Position numbers and translations under genes: made by a program. From the NCBI GenBank assembly GCA_034667225.1, contig JAXDKG010000012.1:1-64000 (forward strand): a stretch of 64,000 nucleotides of DNA, given 5' to 3'. This document shows, piece by piece, positions 47,955 to 61,274 of the stretch. Position 1 is the first letter of the stretch, and every line of letters starts with the position of its first letter. The notes under the pieces were generated by a model, which was given only the letters and a program-made list of their open reading frames with translations, searched no databases and was not told the origin of the DNA. The DNA is from DATMER01 sp034667225 (GTDB lineage Bacteria; Acidobacteriota; Thermoanaerobaculia; Multivoradales; UBA5704).

Positions 47955-49411
47955 AGCGTCTCTATGTCTGCCTTAAAAAATTCTCTGAGACGCCTAATCG
48001 CCAAGTGTGTGTCCGAATCCGGGGGAATGATTAACAGGTCTTCTCTTTCAGGGCTGACATTCTTCCATCGGTTATTCTCCTCATGAAGTATTTTTCCGAC
48101 CTGATCAAGCTTACCTCGATAAATAAATCTGTCCAAGAAGCCGAGTTCTTGACGCTGCTGTTCGAAGAAGGAGTGCATATCCTCGATCTTGTCCTGCATG
48201 ATCGACCGAACGAGAAACAGAAGTGGGCTTTGGGCCTTGAGGTACTGGTTCAAAGTGAACCTGCCCGTTGGACGAAGAACGGGAAGAGCCGTATATTGAT
48301 CTTCCACGATAAGCTCGCCGGTTACCTCATCCTTTGCAAGCTCAGACCCTCCGAAGGATGAGGTTAGGCACAGCGCTATCGCATGGCGCTTCATTTTGAT
48401 CAAACTGTGCAGCATGGGGTGTATCTTGCTGTAAATTGCCTGCCTAGCGCCCTCTTCAGATTGACCGAAATGTCGAAAGCCGTCAAATTTGGTGAACGCA
48501 ATAATGATAGGAATCTGATGATGCTTGAGAAACTCGATTCTATCGAGGAGACCGTTGGTAAGGTCTGTGAACTGGCTAAGGTTACTCTGAAGAACTTGGC
48601 CATACTTTATCTCATGAGCCTTGCGGTCGAGCAAGCCATTCTTGCTAGCGCTGTCGAGCAGATCCTCCGCTATAATGCGATAGGAGTCCATGAGCACGAT
48701 GATGCCATCGACGCGTTTATCATCGGTGAGCTGGGCGAGATCACGAATACTCTGCATCTTGATGCCCGAGTAGTCAAAGAACTTCAGGCGTACCATGTAG
48801 CCAGTGGAACGATATTCGATATTGACGTAGATGTCGTTCTTTGACCCTGTAGAAGGGAAGAGCTCGCCACGGTCGAGCTTTTCGTTGTTTCGAGCGAGTT
48901 CGATTCGATGCTCTTGGTACTTTGCGAAACGTTCGATTCGGTTCGGTAAGCTCAGAGTCTCGCTATCGCTGGCAAAGACACCAATGTCCGAATTCTGGGA
49001 AAGCCCGTACAGCATCCTCTGAATCAAGGACGTCTTGCCCGCTTGAGGATGCCCCAGAACGAGAAAATTGTGGCGCTCCGAGGAGGTAGTGAGCTTAATT
49101 GGTTGAGTCAAGAATGGATGATTAGTCAATTCTGCCTGAATGCGCCGCACAGAATCTGGGCTGTCCAGGATACCATCAATATTCGGCAATGAATCGCGAT
49201 AAATCTCTCGGACGCTGCCCAGCATTTTCCGAAAAGAGGTCTCGTCCGTGAGCAGAGCTTCCTTATCAATTTTCTCGAAACCTGGATGAGCTACGATAAG
49301 CTTCGCAAGGGAAGAGGACCGGCGGCGGGAGTTCATAGTCGATTGCAGCGCATGGACCAGAAGTAGTTCTCCAATAACTTTGAAGAGGGCCTCAATGATA
49401 TGCTCTTCCAT
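47951..49411 (-). CDS. P-loop GTPase of a candidate conflict system
   Basis: The 486-residue protein has an N-terminal helical region (1-110) and a TRAFAC-like GTPase domain. Walker A is GHPQAGKTS (120-128), the G3 motif is DYSG (213-216), and TKFD (307-310) stands for the NKxD guanine-specificity motif. The C-terminal part (from about 380) is helical. It resembles the GTPases of the prokaryotic double-GTPase/GTPase-associated conflict systems described by computational work, but subfamily assignment needs a profile search. It is the first gene of a two-gene operon. Confidence 0.78.
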   Translation of the reverse strand: MEEHIIEALFKVIGELLLVHALQSTMNSRRRSSSLAKLIVAHPGFEKIDKEALLTDETSFRKMLGSVREIYRDSLPNIDGILDSPDSVRRIQAELTNHPFLTQPIKLTTSSERHNFLVLGHPQAGKTSLIQRMLYGLSQNSDIGVFASDSETLSLPNRIERFAKYQEHRIELARNNEKLDRGELFPSTGSKNDIYVNIEYRSTGYMVRLKFFDYSGIKMQSIRDLAQLTDDKRVDGIIVLMDSYRIIAEDLLDSASKNGLLDRKAHEIKYGQVLQSNLSQFTDLTNGLLDRIEFLKHHQIPIIIAFTKFDGFRHFGQSEEGARQAIYSKIHPMLHSLIKMKRHAIALCLTSSFGGSELAKDEVTGELIVEDQYTALPVLRPTGRFTLNQYLKAQSPLLFLVRSIMQDKIEDMHSFFEQQRQELGFLDRFIYRGKLDQVGKILHEENNRWKNVSPEREDLLIIPPDSDTHLAIRRLREFFKADIETL

Positions 49412-49771
49412 GACGTCTCCTTACAAGGGAAGCAAACATCTTCCGCCTATCGGCACACCAACCTCCACGTGGTAGCACAGCGGCAAAAGATTCTGCAACC
49501 TCCTAGAAAATACGTCTTCGGGAATATGAAGGTTCCGTTCGCCCAGCCACAGCCGAACGTCATCGGACTTTCACCCTAACTGCTCTCGTAGCCGCTATCG
49601 TACCTCTAGCCGTGACCTCCCACTGTACCAGCTTAGATACGGAATACCAAGAGCATTGACTCGTGTTCCTTGTACATTACTCAAAATGCGGGACCAATAC
49701 CCGTCTGTCTGAACTACGCCTGGGCTGATTCCAGAACCGAAACAGACCTACCTAGACATGTGTCAGGCGAA
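49412..49771. other. Intergenic stretch between GTPase gene and group II intron
   Basis: AT-richer than the chromosome; no gene recognised. It should hold the promoter of the GTPase operon on the minus strand and the 5' exon of the intron. Confidence 0.5.
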
Positions 49772-50379
49772 GTGCGCCAGGGTAAGCCTGGGAAAGGGGG
49801 AAGCGATGTAGACAGTTGTCGACAGAGCGGAAACCTTTCAGCTGTGACCCGGCAGGTGAGAACCCTGCCCGGCAAAGGTTGGCCACCAGCCGGAAGCGAG
49901 TCTTGCGTGGGCTTATCCCGCGAGGGCGCCTGCGAAGCGTAGACAGCGAGGTCGGAGGCCGTGTGAATGAGCCTCGAAAGGCACGTGTCGTTGGGGTCGT
50001 CCACGTTTCGCTAAGGGGCGACAGCACTCCTGCGCCGCAATGGCCTGGCGCGAGGAGCCCGACCGGGGTCAGAGAGCACGGCATACGGCTACCGGGGTCA
50101 CTCCAGGAACCTGGGAGATCCTGCCATCTCCGCCGAAGAAGCGCCGGTGAGGGTCCCCGGCTGACCAAAGATCCAGGCTTGCGGCCCAGGGCGTCCTCAG
50201 GCCGTAAGAGCGAATCGGGGGCGCACAGGCGGTACGTCCAGGACAAGGGCAACCGAGACTGGGCGGACGGGTGGCGGGAAGTCAGAGAGCTCAATAGTAC
50301 CGTTGAAGCCGGGGAACCGCCCCGAGGGACCCGGTGGAGGGAAGGGAGCTCCGGGGCACGGAACCGAACGGAGGGATAG

Positions 50380-51699
50380 ATGTCGGGATCGCCGAATCTC
50401 GGGAGCATCTCAACGCGACTTCGTCGGATAGCACAGTTGGCGAGGGAGGCCCCAGAACGGTCGTTCATGAGCCTGGCTCACTACATCGACGAGTATTGGC
50501 TCCAGGAAGCCTATTCCCGGACTCGCAAGGATGGTGCGACTGGTGTAGACGGCACGACGGCCGAGCAGTACGCGGAGCAATTGGGGGACAACCTCCGATC
50601 GCTCCTGGACCGCTTCAAGTCTGGCCAGTACCAGGCGCCACCCGTCAAGCGGGTTCACATCCCGAAAGGGAGCGGGTCGCAGACCCGTCCGATCGGCATT
50701 CCCACCTTTGAGGACAAGGTGCTTCAACGGGCTGTGGCGATGGTATTGGAGGCCATCTACGAGGAGGACTTCTTGGCCTGCTCGTACGGTTTCCGGCCGG
50801 GTCGCTCGGCTCACGACGCATTGCGCGATCTCAGGCGGGAGCTTATGGGGATGGGAGGCGGGTGGGTGCTGGAGGTGGACATCCGGAGCTTCTTTGACGA
50901 GTTGGACCACGGCCATCTGAGGACCTTTCTCGACCGCAGGGTGCGCGACGGTGTGATCCGTCGGGCGATCGGCAAGTGGCTGCAGGCGGGGGTGTTGGAA
51001 GAGGGGCACTTGAGGCATCCGGTCACAGGGACTCCGCAAGGCGGGGTCATCTCGCCGTTGCTGGCCAACATCTACTTGCACGAAGTGGTGGACCGCTGGT
51101 TCGAGGAAGAGGTCAAGCCGCGCCTTGGAGGGCGGGCTGTCCTGATCCGTTACGCGGACGATCTTGTGATCGCCTTCGCCGAGGAGAAGGACGCTCGTCG
51201 TGTAGAGGAAGTGCTACCGAAACGACTCGCTCGCTTCGGGCTGCAACTTCATCCCGACAAGACCCGGCTGGTGCGCTTCCAAGTACCACGAGGCGAGGAG
51301 GAACTGCCGCGGTCCGAAGGGCCGGGCACCTTCACTTTCCTCGGGTTCACGCACTATTGGGGCAAAAGCCGCAAAGGCAACTGGGCGGTCAAGCGCAAGA
51401 CAGCCGCGAGCCGCTTCACTCGGTCCTTGAGCAGAGTCCGGCAGTGGTGCCGCCGTTGTCGGCATGAGCCCGTAGCCTGGCAACAGCGCCAGCTGTCGCG
51501 CAGTCTGCACGGGCATTACGCCTACTACGGAATCACGGGCAACTTCCGGTCCCTGACCAACTTCCATCGACAGGTTACGCGGGAATGGCGCAAATGGTTG
51601 AACCGGAGATCGCAAAAGGCGAAGATGACCTGGGAGCGGTTCAGCCGCCTCCTGGTCGAGCATCCGCTGGAGCGACCTCGGATCTTCCATGCCATCTAA
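50380..51699 (+). CDS. Group II intron reverse transcriptase/maturase, no endonuclease domain
   Basis: The 439-residue protein has the RT blocks in order: VHIPKGSGSQTRPIGIPTFE, YGFRPGRSAHDAL, DIRSFFDELDH, GTPQGGVISPLLANIYLHEV and the catalytic IRYADD. The maturase X domain follows (about 330-425; LHGHYAYYGITGN). It ends without the HNH endonuclease domain, so it probably uses replication forks or single-stranded DNA for insertion. It splices the intron RNA and makes the cDNA. Confidence 0.95.
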   Translation: MSGSPNLGSISTRLRRIAQLAREAPERSFMSLAHYIDEYWLQEAYSRTRKDGATGVDGTTAEQYAEQLGDNLRSLLDRFKSGQYQAPPVKRVHIPKGSGSQTRPIGIPTFEDKVLQRAVAMVLEAIYEEDFLACSYGFRPGRSAHDALRDLRRELMGMGGGWVLEVDIRSFFDELDHGHLRTFLDRRVRDGVIRRAIGKWLQAGVLEEGHLRHPVTGTPQGGVISPLLANIYLHEVVDRWFEEEVKPRLGGRAVLIRYADDLVIAFAEEKDARRVEEVLPKRLARFGLQLHPDKTRLVRFQVPRGEEELPRSEGPGTFTFLGFTHYWGKSRKGNWAVKRKTAASRFTRSLSRVRQWCRRCRHEPVAWQQRQLSRSLHGHYAYYGITGNFRSLTNFHRQVTREWRKWLNRRSQKAKMTWERFSRLLVEHPLERPRIFHAI

Positions 51700-51726
51700 A
51701 GTCGCGCAGCGAAGCCGTGTCTCGAA

Positions 51727-51760
51727 GAGCCGGATGCGGGAAACCCGCACGTCCGGATCC
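51727..51760 (+). ncRNA. Group II intron domain V
   Basis: The 34-base hairpin starts GAGCCGGATGCGGG, has a GAAA tetraloop and closes with CCCGCACGTCCGGATCC. The AGC catalytic triad and the two-base bulge are in the expected places. This is the catalytic core of the ribozyme. Domain VI follows at about 51761-51798. Confidence 0.9.
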
Positions 51761-51924
51761 GTGGGGGGCCCGGTCGGGCAACCGGCCGGGTCTACCCGAT
51801 TGTTCGGTTCTGCCTCTGCCGCCCAGAACCCTGGCGATGGGTGAGGAGTAGCCGGACTGTTCTCAGGTGCCAAGACTTGACGAAATTTGGCGTCTGGCTA
51901 CCCTGCCAGGGAAGGACAAGAGCG

Positions 51925-52182
51925 ATGACCACCCTCAACATTTCGCTCCCGGAAAGCCTCAAGAGCTTCGTCGAGGAGCAGGTGGCTGTCGGCGGCTACA
52001 GCACAGCCAGCGAATACGTCCGTTCGCTCATCCGCGAGGCTCAGGAGCGAAGGGCCAAGGCTGAGCTGGAAGGCAAGCTGCTGGCGGCCCTTGGAGCAGA
52101 AGCAACCTCGATGGGAACGGCGGATTGGGACCAATTGCGGGAACGTGTCCGGCGCACGGCGACTGAGACCCGCGAAGCGTGA
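51925..52182 (+). CDS. parD: ParD-type antitoxin
   Basis: The 85-residue protein is a ribbon-helix-helix antitoxin: MTTLNISLPESLKSFVEEQV, then YSTASEYVRSLIREAQER and a helical tail. It would bind a ParE toxin and the operon promoter. ATG 51925 was preferred to an upstream in-frame codon. The adjacent toxin gene is broken, so the antitoxin may now be an orphan. It lies 124 bases downstream of the intron end. Confidence 0.88.
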   Translation: MTTLNISLPESLKSFVEEQVAVGGYSTASEYVRSLIREAQERRAKAELEGKLLAALGAEATSMGTADWDQLRERVRRTATETREA

Positions 52183-52332
52183 GCCGGCGAGTCGTCGTCC
52201 GACCGCTGGCCAAAGAAGATCTCGACGAGCAGGCCCCGCTACATTGCGCGGGACAGCGCGGCGGCGGCTCTCCGCTTTCTCGATGCCGCCGAATCAGCCT
52301 TCAATCGCCTCAACTCCACCGGCGCTGGACTA
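52179..52332 (+). pseudogene. parE toxin remnant (frameshifted and truncated)
   Basis: GTG 52179 overlaps parD by four bases and reads VSRRVVVRPLAKEDLDEQA. A run of four C at 52234-52237 appears to contain one extra base; removing it restores RYIARDSAAAALRFLDAAES, the typical ParE sequence. The homology stops at about 52320, where the convergent oxidase subunit IV gene ends, so about half of the toxin is missing. Even without the frameshift the gene would lack its C-terminal RNase-like fold residues. Confidence 0.82.
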
Positions 52333-52632
52333 CTTCCCCGCGAAGGGGAACAGCGTCCCGCGGGTCCCGTAGTCGTTCATGGTCAGGAAGATCAGGATCG
52401 CCAGCCAGAAGAAGCCGGCGGCCGCGGTCAGCACCGTCACCCGCGTGCTGTAGCGCAGGTGCATGAAGAACCAGAGCACCAGCAGCGCCTTGGTCACCGC
52501 GATGCCCAGGGCCACCACGTCGTTCGCCCAACCGAGATCGATAGTGGCCACAAACACGGTGGCGGCGGTCAACACCAGGAGGGCGCCGAAGGTCAGGAAG
52601 TAAACCGCGCGGGATGTGGAGTGCTCGGACAT
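52330..52632 (-). CDS. ctaF: Cytochrome c oxidase subunit IV (caa3 type)
   Basis: The 100-residue protein has three membrane helices and the prokaryotic COX4 pattern (ATIDLGWANDVVALGIAVTK, then LWFFMHLRYS). It is the last gene of the respiratory operon. The end of the toxin remnant from the other side lies directly at its stop codon, so this gene was not damaged by that event. Confidence 0.88.
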   Translation of the reverse strand: MSEHSTSRAVYFLTFGALLVLTAATVFVATIDLGWANDVVALGIAVTKALLVLWFFMHLRYSTRVTVLTAAAGFFWLAILIFLTMNDYGTRGTLFPFAGK

Positions 52633-52639
52633 ATCGACC

Positions 52640-53363
52640 TCACTTCGCGTGCGCGCCCAGGAGATAGAGGAGTGGGAACAGGAAGATCCATACGATGTCC
52701 ACGAAGTGCCAGTACAGGCCCGTGCACTCCAGGGGGTTGTGGTACGCCGAGTTGTAGCGGCCCTTCCAGGACGGCCACAGCAGGAAGGCCAGCACGCCGA
52801 TGCCGCAGATCATGTGCACCGCGTGCAGACCGGTCATGATGAAGTAGAGCGAGAAGAAGATCTGCACGTGCTTCGCGAAATTGTCCTGGAGCGGCGGCGC
52901 CTCGGATTGTGCACCCTCCAGCCCCTCGGCGTGCGCCCCCTCGCTCCATACGAACTCCGCACCCGGCACATGATGGTGCTTGAACTTGTCGGCGTACTCG
53001 ACCGCCTTCACTCCCAGGAACGTCAAGCCAAGGACCATGGTCGCCATCAGGTAGAACACCACCTGCTTGCGCCGGTTCACCTGCGCCGCCCAGATGGAGA
53101 GCGCCATGGTCAAGCTGGAGAGGATCAGCACCGCCGTGTTGAACGCCCCGAGCTTCCAGTCCAGCGTGTGGCTGGCCGCCACGAACTCCCGGGGGTAGGA
53201 GCTCCGGTAGACGATGTAAGTGGTGAACAGGCCGCCGAAGAACATGATCTCCGTGACCAGGAACAGCCACATCCCGAGCGTCGACGCCTCTTTCTGCTGC
53301 TCGAGGGTGTCGAAGTGGTGCTGCAGCGACGGGTGCGCCTCGTGGCTGCCTGCCGCGTGCGAG

Positions 53364-53383
<20 letters not shown>
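52640..53383 (-). CDS. ctaE: Cytochrome c oxidase subunit III
   Basis: The 247-residue protein has seven membrane helices and the subunit III pattern: GMWLFLVTEIMFFGGLFTTY and the final GLHAVHMICGIGVL and NPLECTGLYWHFVDIVWIFLF (shown in part). An insertion of about 40 residues in the middle (HVPGAEFVWSEGAHAEGLEG) is not usual. It overlaps the end of subunit I by 20 bases. Confidence 0.93.
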
Positions 53384-55049
<1,666 letters not shown>

Positions 55050-55051
55050 AT

Positions 55052-56056
<1,005 letters not shown>

Positions 56057-56057
56057 A

Positions 56058-56921
56058 TCAGGCGGCCCCCACGGGCCGGGCAGCTTGCCGGCTCTCCTTC
56101 CGCCGCAGCACGACGACCAGGGTCACGAGCCCGATCAGCGTCGCGCCCGCGGCCAAGCGCAGGATGTTGAACACCACGGTGCTGTAGCGGCCGATCGCCG
56201 GGTTGTAGTGATAGCAGTAGAGGAGGAGCGAATCGACCACCGTCCCGAGCTTGTCCTGAGTGGACTCGATCAGCCCCAGCCGGACGTCGCGCGGCGGGAA
56301 ATCGATGCCGAACAGGTAGCGCGACACCCGGCCTCCCGGAGTCAGTATGACCAGGCCCGCGGGGTGCGCGTACTCGTTGCGCTCCTTTTCATAGACGTAG
56401 CGAAAGCCGACGGCGCGGGTCAGGGCGTCGATCGAGGCTTGCGGGCCGGTCAGGAAGTGGAAACCTTCCTTGCCGCCCGCCCGGCCGTAGCGGGCCAGGA
56501 TTTCCCGCTCCTGTTCGGCGGCCATTTCCGGCGTCTCGTCCGGGTCGATGCTCGCCACCACCACGTCGAACTCTTTGCCCGCGTCGAAGGTCAGAGGCTT
56601 GAGGGTGGTGACCACCCCCTGCAGGACCATGTCGCAGAGCATCGGGCAGTGATAGTAGGCGAGCACCAGGATGACCGGCTTCTTGTTGAAATATTCGCCC
56701 AGGCGCACGTTGCGGCCGGCCTCGTCGCGGAAGGCGAGACCGAGCGGCACCTGCGTGCCGATGCGCTGGTCGTAGCCGACCTCGCGCAGCGGGCCGGGCA
56801 TGGTGGTCGTCGGCATGATCGAAGGATTCCGGTCGCCGATCCCGCTGCGGCTCGGCATGGCAAGCACCGAGCTCGCGAGGAGAGCGGCCGAAAGAGTCAT
56901 CGTCGAGATCGTACGGACCAA
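56058..56921 (-). CDS. SCO1/SenC-type copper chaperone
   Basis: The 287-residue protein has a signal peptide (about 1-22), a thioredoxin-like domain with the copper motif YYHCPMLCDMV, the later histidine in the family position, and a C-terminal membrane helix (RLAAGATLIGLVTLVVVL). It delivers copper to the CuA site of subunit II. The C-terminal anchor is less common than the N-terminal one. It lies between the small membrane protein gene and ctaC. Confidence 0.9.
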   Translation of the reverse strand: MVRTISTMTLSAALLASSVLAMPSRSGIGDRNPSIMPTTTMPGPLREVGYDQRIGTQVPLGLAFRDEAGRNVRLGEYFNKKPVILVLAYYHCPMLCDMVLQGVVTTLKPLTFDAGKEFDVVVASIDPDETPEMAAEQEREILARYGRAGGKEGFHFLTGPQASIDALTRAVGFRYVYEKERNEYAHPAGLVILTPGGRVSRYLFGIDFPPRDVRLGLIESTQDKLGTVVDSLLLYCYHYNPAIGRYSTVVFNILRLAAGATLIGLVTLVVVLRRKESRQAARPVGAA

Positions 56922-56925
56922 CTCG

Positions 56926-57411
56926 TTACCTTCTTTCTTGCGGCGGGGGTGTCTGCCCCGCCTGCGGTTGAGTCGTGGCGCCCGGCGTGCCGCCGACCAC
57001 CTCGGGCCCCAGGCCCCGGCCGGCGACGATCTCCATGGCGAGGTCGATCGGGATGCGCAGTCGGCTCTGCCTCTGGTCCAGCCACTGCGCCTTGCCGATG
57101 AGCCGGTCTTCGTCTTCCCGGAATTGCTTCAAATCCCCTTCCGGAGTGGTCTGGAGGCGCGGCATGGGTGGCGGCGGCTGCTCGTTGGCCGCGGCCAGCG
57201 GCGAGGGCCGCGGCTCGCGCTTGTCGTCGTAGCGGTTGAAGCCCACGATCAGGCCATAGATGATCACGTGCACCACGAGCGCAACTCCAACCAAAAGGCC
57301 GATCGTCCAGGCGATGGCCTTCAGGTTGATCTCGCGGTCGAACGTCTGCGACGCCGGATGCGGATCCACCTCCTCGTCGTGAGTGTGGGGTCCGATGTGG
57401 ATCTTGCTCAT
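56926..57411 (-). CDS. Small single-pass membrane protein of the ACIII operon
   Basis: The 161-residue protein has one membrane helix (about 30-53) and a Pro-rich periplasmic part with QFREDEDRLIGKAQWLDQRQ and LRIPIDLAMEIVAGRG. A short acidic cytoplasmic start contains His residues. It matches the kind of small protein often found between actF and sco in such clusters; function is not established. ATG 57411 overlaps the actF stop by four bases. Confidence 0.75.
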   Translation of the reverse strand: MSKIHIGPHTHDEEVDPHPASQTFDREINLKAIAWTIGLLVGVALVVHVIIYGLIVGFNRYDDKREPRPSPLAAANEQPPPPMPRLQTTPEGDLKQFREDEDRLIGKAQWLDQRQSRLRIPIDLAMEIVAGRGLGPEVVGGTPGATTQPQAGQTPPPQERR

Positions 57412-58616
57412 GGGACCAGCGCCTCCGCGAGATAGGGATCGTTGACCGGCAGCAGCGGCGCCTTGCGGAGCTCGCGCAGGAAGAGGAAGAGCCAGAGGCC
57501 GCCGATGCCGATCGGCGCCGCCAGATAGGTCCAGTACATCGCCGGGTTCTGCACGTCGAAGGCGGGCTCCACCTGCCAGAGCAGGTCGACCCAGCGCATG
57601 ACGAGCATCAGCCCCGCGATCCAGACCAGCCGGCGGGCGTTGCGCTTGAGGTCGCGCGACAGCAGGAACACGAACGGCAGCGCGAAGTGGAACAACACCA
57701 GGAGCAGCGCCACCGCGCCCCAGCCATGGCGGAAGCGCGCCAGGAAGAAGCTGGCCTCCTCCGGCAGGTTGCCCGACCAGATGATCAGGTACTGGGAGAA
57801 GGAGAAGTAGGCCCACAGCATCACGAAGGCGAAGAAAAGCTTTCCATAGTCGTGGAAGAGCCGTGGGTGGAGCACGCGGTCGAGCGGCTCGCGGCGCGCC
57901 AGCCAGAGGCCGAAGGTGATCAGGAACGCCAGCGCGGTCAACGCCTGGCTGCCCATCAGGTAGACGCCGTAGATCGTCGAGTACCACTCCGGCTGGAGCG
58001 ACATCAGCCAGTCCACGGAAGCGAACGTGACCGCCAGGCAGTAGCCGGCAAGGGCCGGGCCGGCGAGGATCTGCATGCGCCGGGTGATGCCCGGGTCCTC
58101 CCCGCGGTCCTGCCGCGCGGACATGCGGCTGATCAGATAGGCCGCGGCGCTCCAGATCAGGAAATAGGCGACCTGCCGACTCAGGAAGAACGGAACGTTC
58201 AGGTAAGGCGCCTTGGCCAGGAGCAGCTCGTGCCCCTTGACGTCTTCCGGTCGCGCCCACATGTAGAGATCCGGGAGGCCGGAGACCAGCGGCAGGAAGA
58301 GGAGCAGCATCCAGGGCAGGGTGCGCGTGGCCGCCTCCATGACGCGCCGCAGCACGATTCCCCAGTCGCCGTGGGTCAGGTGGTGGAGCAGGGAGAGCGC
58401 CAGGCAGCCGAGCGCCACGCCGACCCAATAGACCCAGCCCACGAGCCAGGCGCGGAAGAAGTACCGGGGATCGATCACGAGAGCTGCCAGGGTCACGAGC
58501 ACGCCGACTCCGCCCACGATCAGGGCGAGGGACTGGAGCCGGTCGGCGCCCGCCGGAAGGTTGATCTCCCCGGCCTCGCGAAGCGTCAAAGGTTCACGTG
58601 CTGCTTCGTGCCTCAT
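57408..58616 (-). CDS. actF: Alternative complex III subunit ActF
   Basis: The 402-residue polytopic protein (about ten helices) resembles the second quinone-binding-type NrfD-like subunit ActF: DPRYFFRAWLVGWVYWVGVA, HHLTHGDWGIVLRR and SVDWLMSLQPEWYSTIYGVY. It is thought to take part in quinol oxidation and proton handling, though only ActC has the well-defined quinol site. It overlaps actE by four bases. Confidence 0.9.
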   Translation of the reverse strand: MRHEAAREPLTLREAGEINLPAGADRLQSLALIVGGVGVLVTLAALVIDPRYFFRAWLVGWVYWVGVALGCLALSLLHHLTHGDWGIVLRRVMEAATRTLPWMLLLFLPLVSGLPDLYMWARPEDVKGHELLLAKAPYLNVPFFLSRQVAYFLIWSAAAYLISRMSARQDRGEDPGITRRMQILAGPALAGYCLAVTFASVDWLMSLQPEWYSTIYGVYLMGSQALTALAFLITFGLWLARREPLDRVLHPRLFHDYGKLFFAFVMLWAYFSFSQYLIIWSGNLPEEASFFLARFRHGWGAVALLLVLFHFALPFVFLLSRDLKRNARRLVWIAGLMLVMRWVDLLWQVEPAFDVQNPAMYWTYLAAPIGIGGLWLFLFLRELRKAPLLPVNDPYLAEALVP

Positions 58617-59311
58617 GGCACCTCCGTCGGATCGGGCCGGCGGTCATAGTCCTGCACGGCGTCGGGGCGGGTGACGCCCCGCGCTCCGGAGCTTGGATTC
58701 GTGGAGACCCCCTCGCGGATCTGAGCCTGCAGCTTCTGCAGGCGATCGGCCGGAATCTCTGCGAGGCGGGCATTCTGGCTATACTGGAGCGCGCGCACGT
58801 AGGCGGCGATCGCCCAGCGGTCCTGCAGCGAGACCTCCTCGGCGTAGGCCGGCATCACGCCGTAACCCTCCGTCATCACCTGCACGAAGTACGCGGCCGG
58901 CATGCTGCGCAGGCGGGCCTCGTGGAACGAGGGAGGCTGCTTGAAGCCGCGCAGCACGATCATGCCCCGGCCGTTGCCCACCCGGTCGTGACAGGGAGAG
59001 CAGAAGACGTTGTACCGCTGCTGGCCGCGCTGGACCATCGCCAGGGTCAACCGCGCGGGCATCCCCTGGGGCTGGCCCTGGACGGGCAGGGCCGTCGGCG
59101 GCCCGGGCTCGGTCAGCCCGGTGTAGGGCGCGATGTTCTGGCCGTAAACGCCGCGCGGCACGGTTCCCGCCGGAAGCTGGCGCGAGGCCTGGCCGTCCTC
59201 GAAGAACGTGCTGGTCTCGTACGGCTCAACTTTGTTCTGGTTGTGCATGTTCTGCCGGCAGCCAACCAGGGCAAGCAGGCAGAGCGCAAGAGTCAGAGTC
59301 TTAGTGCTCAA
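58613..59311 (-). CDS. actE: Alternative complex III monoheme cytochrome ActE
   Basis: The 232-residue lipoprotein (lipobox ALVGC, Cys18) has a cytochrome c domain with heme site FCSPCHDRVGNGRGM and a Met ligand region (YGVMPAYAEEV). It takes electrons from the complex to the caa3 oxidase. Its start overlaps the end of actD by 11 bases. Confidence 0.92.
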   Translation of the reverse strand: MSTKTLTLALCLLALVGCRQNMHNQNKVEPYETSTFFEDGQASRQLPAGTVPRGVYGQNIAPYTGLTEPGPPTALPVQGQPQGMPARLTLAMVQRGQQRYNVFCSPCHDRVGNGRGMIVLRGFKQPPSFHEARLRSMPAAYFVQVMTEGYGVMPAYAEEVSLQDRWAIAAYVRALQYSQNARLAEIPADRLQKLQAQIREGVSTNPSSGARGVTRPDAVQDYDRRPDPTEVP

Positions 59312-59854
59312 CCTCGTTCACCTCGGTCGGGTTCAAATCCGCCAGGAAGCGCCGGGTTCCCTCGCGGTCGAACAGAGGGTCGCGCGCGTCGATCAAAAGG
59401 AAATAACGGTCGCGCGACGCCAGGGCGAAGCGCGGCACGTTGAAGACGGGGTGGTACGGCTGCGGCAGCCCATTGAGGAAGAACATGCCGAACACGGCCG
59501 AGAGCGCCGCGAACAGGATCGTCATCTCGAAAGCCGGGACGATGAACGCCGGCCAGCTATGGAGCGGCCGGCCGCCGCTGTTGATCGGATACTCGATCAC
59601 CGACGCCCAGTACTGGAGCCCATAGCCTGCGAGAGCGCCGACGATGCCGCCGATCAGCACGATCAGCGGCAGCTTCGAGTGGTGGTGGCCGGTGGCCTCC
59701 GCGACTTCCTCGATCGGATAAGGCGTGTAGGCGTCGAGCCGCGTGTAGCCCGCCTCCCGGACGCGGTACGCCGCCTCGATCAGCTCGTCGGAATCGTGGA
59801 ACTCGGCCATCAATCCATAGATGGGCGGCCGCTTCTTTCCAGTCAAATGCGTGC

Positions 59855-59858
<4 letters not shown>
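59301..59858 (-). CDS. actD: Alternative complex III subunit ActD (DUF3341)
   Basis: The 185-residue protein has a short N-terminal cytoplasmic domain (IYGLMAEFHDSDELIEAAYR), two membrane helices and a C-terminal tail (PRFALASRDRYFLLIDARDP) of the DUF3341 family. It is a structural subunit. ATG 59858 was preferred to a longer frame that lies in actC. It overlaps actC by four bases. Confidence 0.92.
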
Positions 59859-61273
<1,415 letters not shown>

Positions 61274-61274
61274 C

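Larger units (their letters stand above)
49772..51800 (+). mobile_element. Group II intron
   Basis: The element starts close to a GTGCG sequence (GTGCGCCAGGGTAAGCC at 49772; a GTGTC at 49760 is an alternative) and ends after domain VI at ...CTACCCGAT near 51800. It contains about 600 bases of structured RNA, the reverse transcriptase gene, and domains V and VI. No interrupted gene was seen in the flanks, so it is probably inserted in intergenic DNA. Exact ends need exon-binding-site modelling. Confidence 0.85.

Noticed and set aside
49712..51800. Retron or diversity-generating element around the reverse transcriptase
   Set aside because: Maturase X domain and a canonical domain V identify a group II intron; no template/variable repeat pair or msr/msd was seen.
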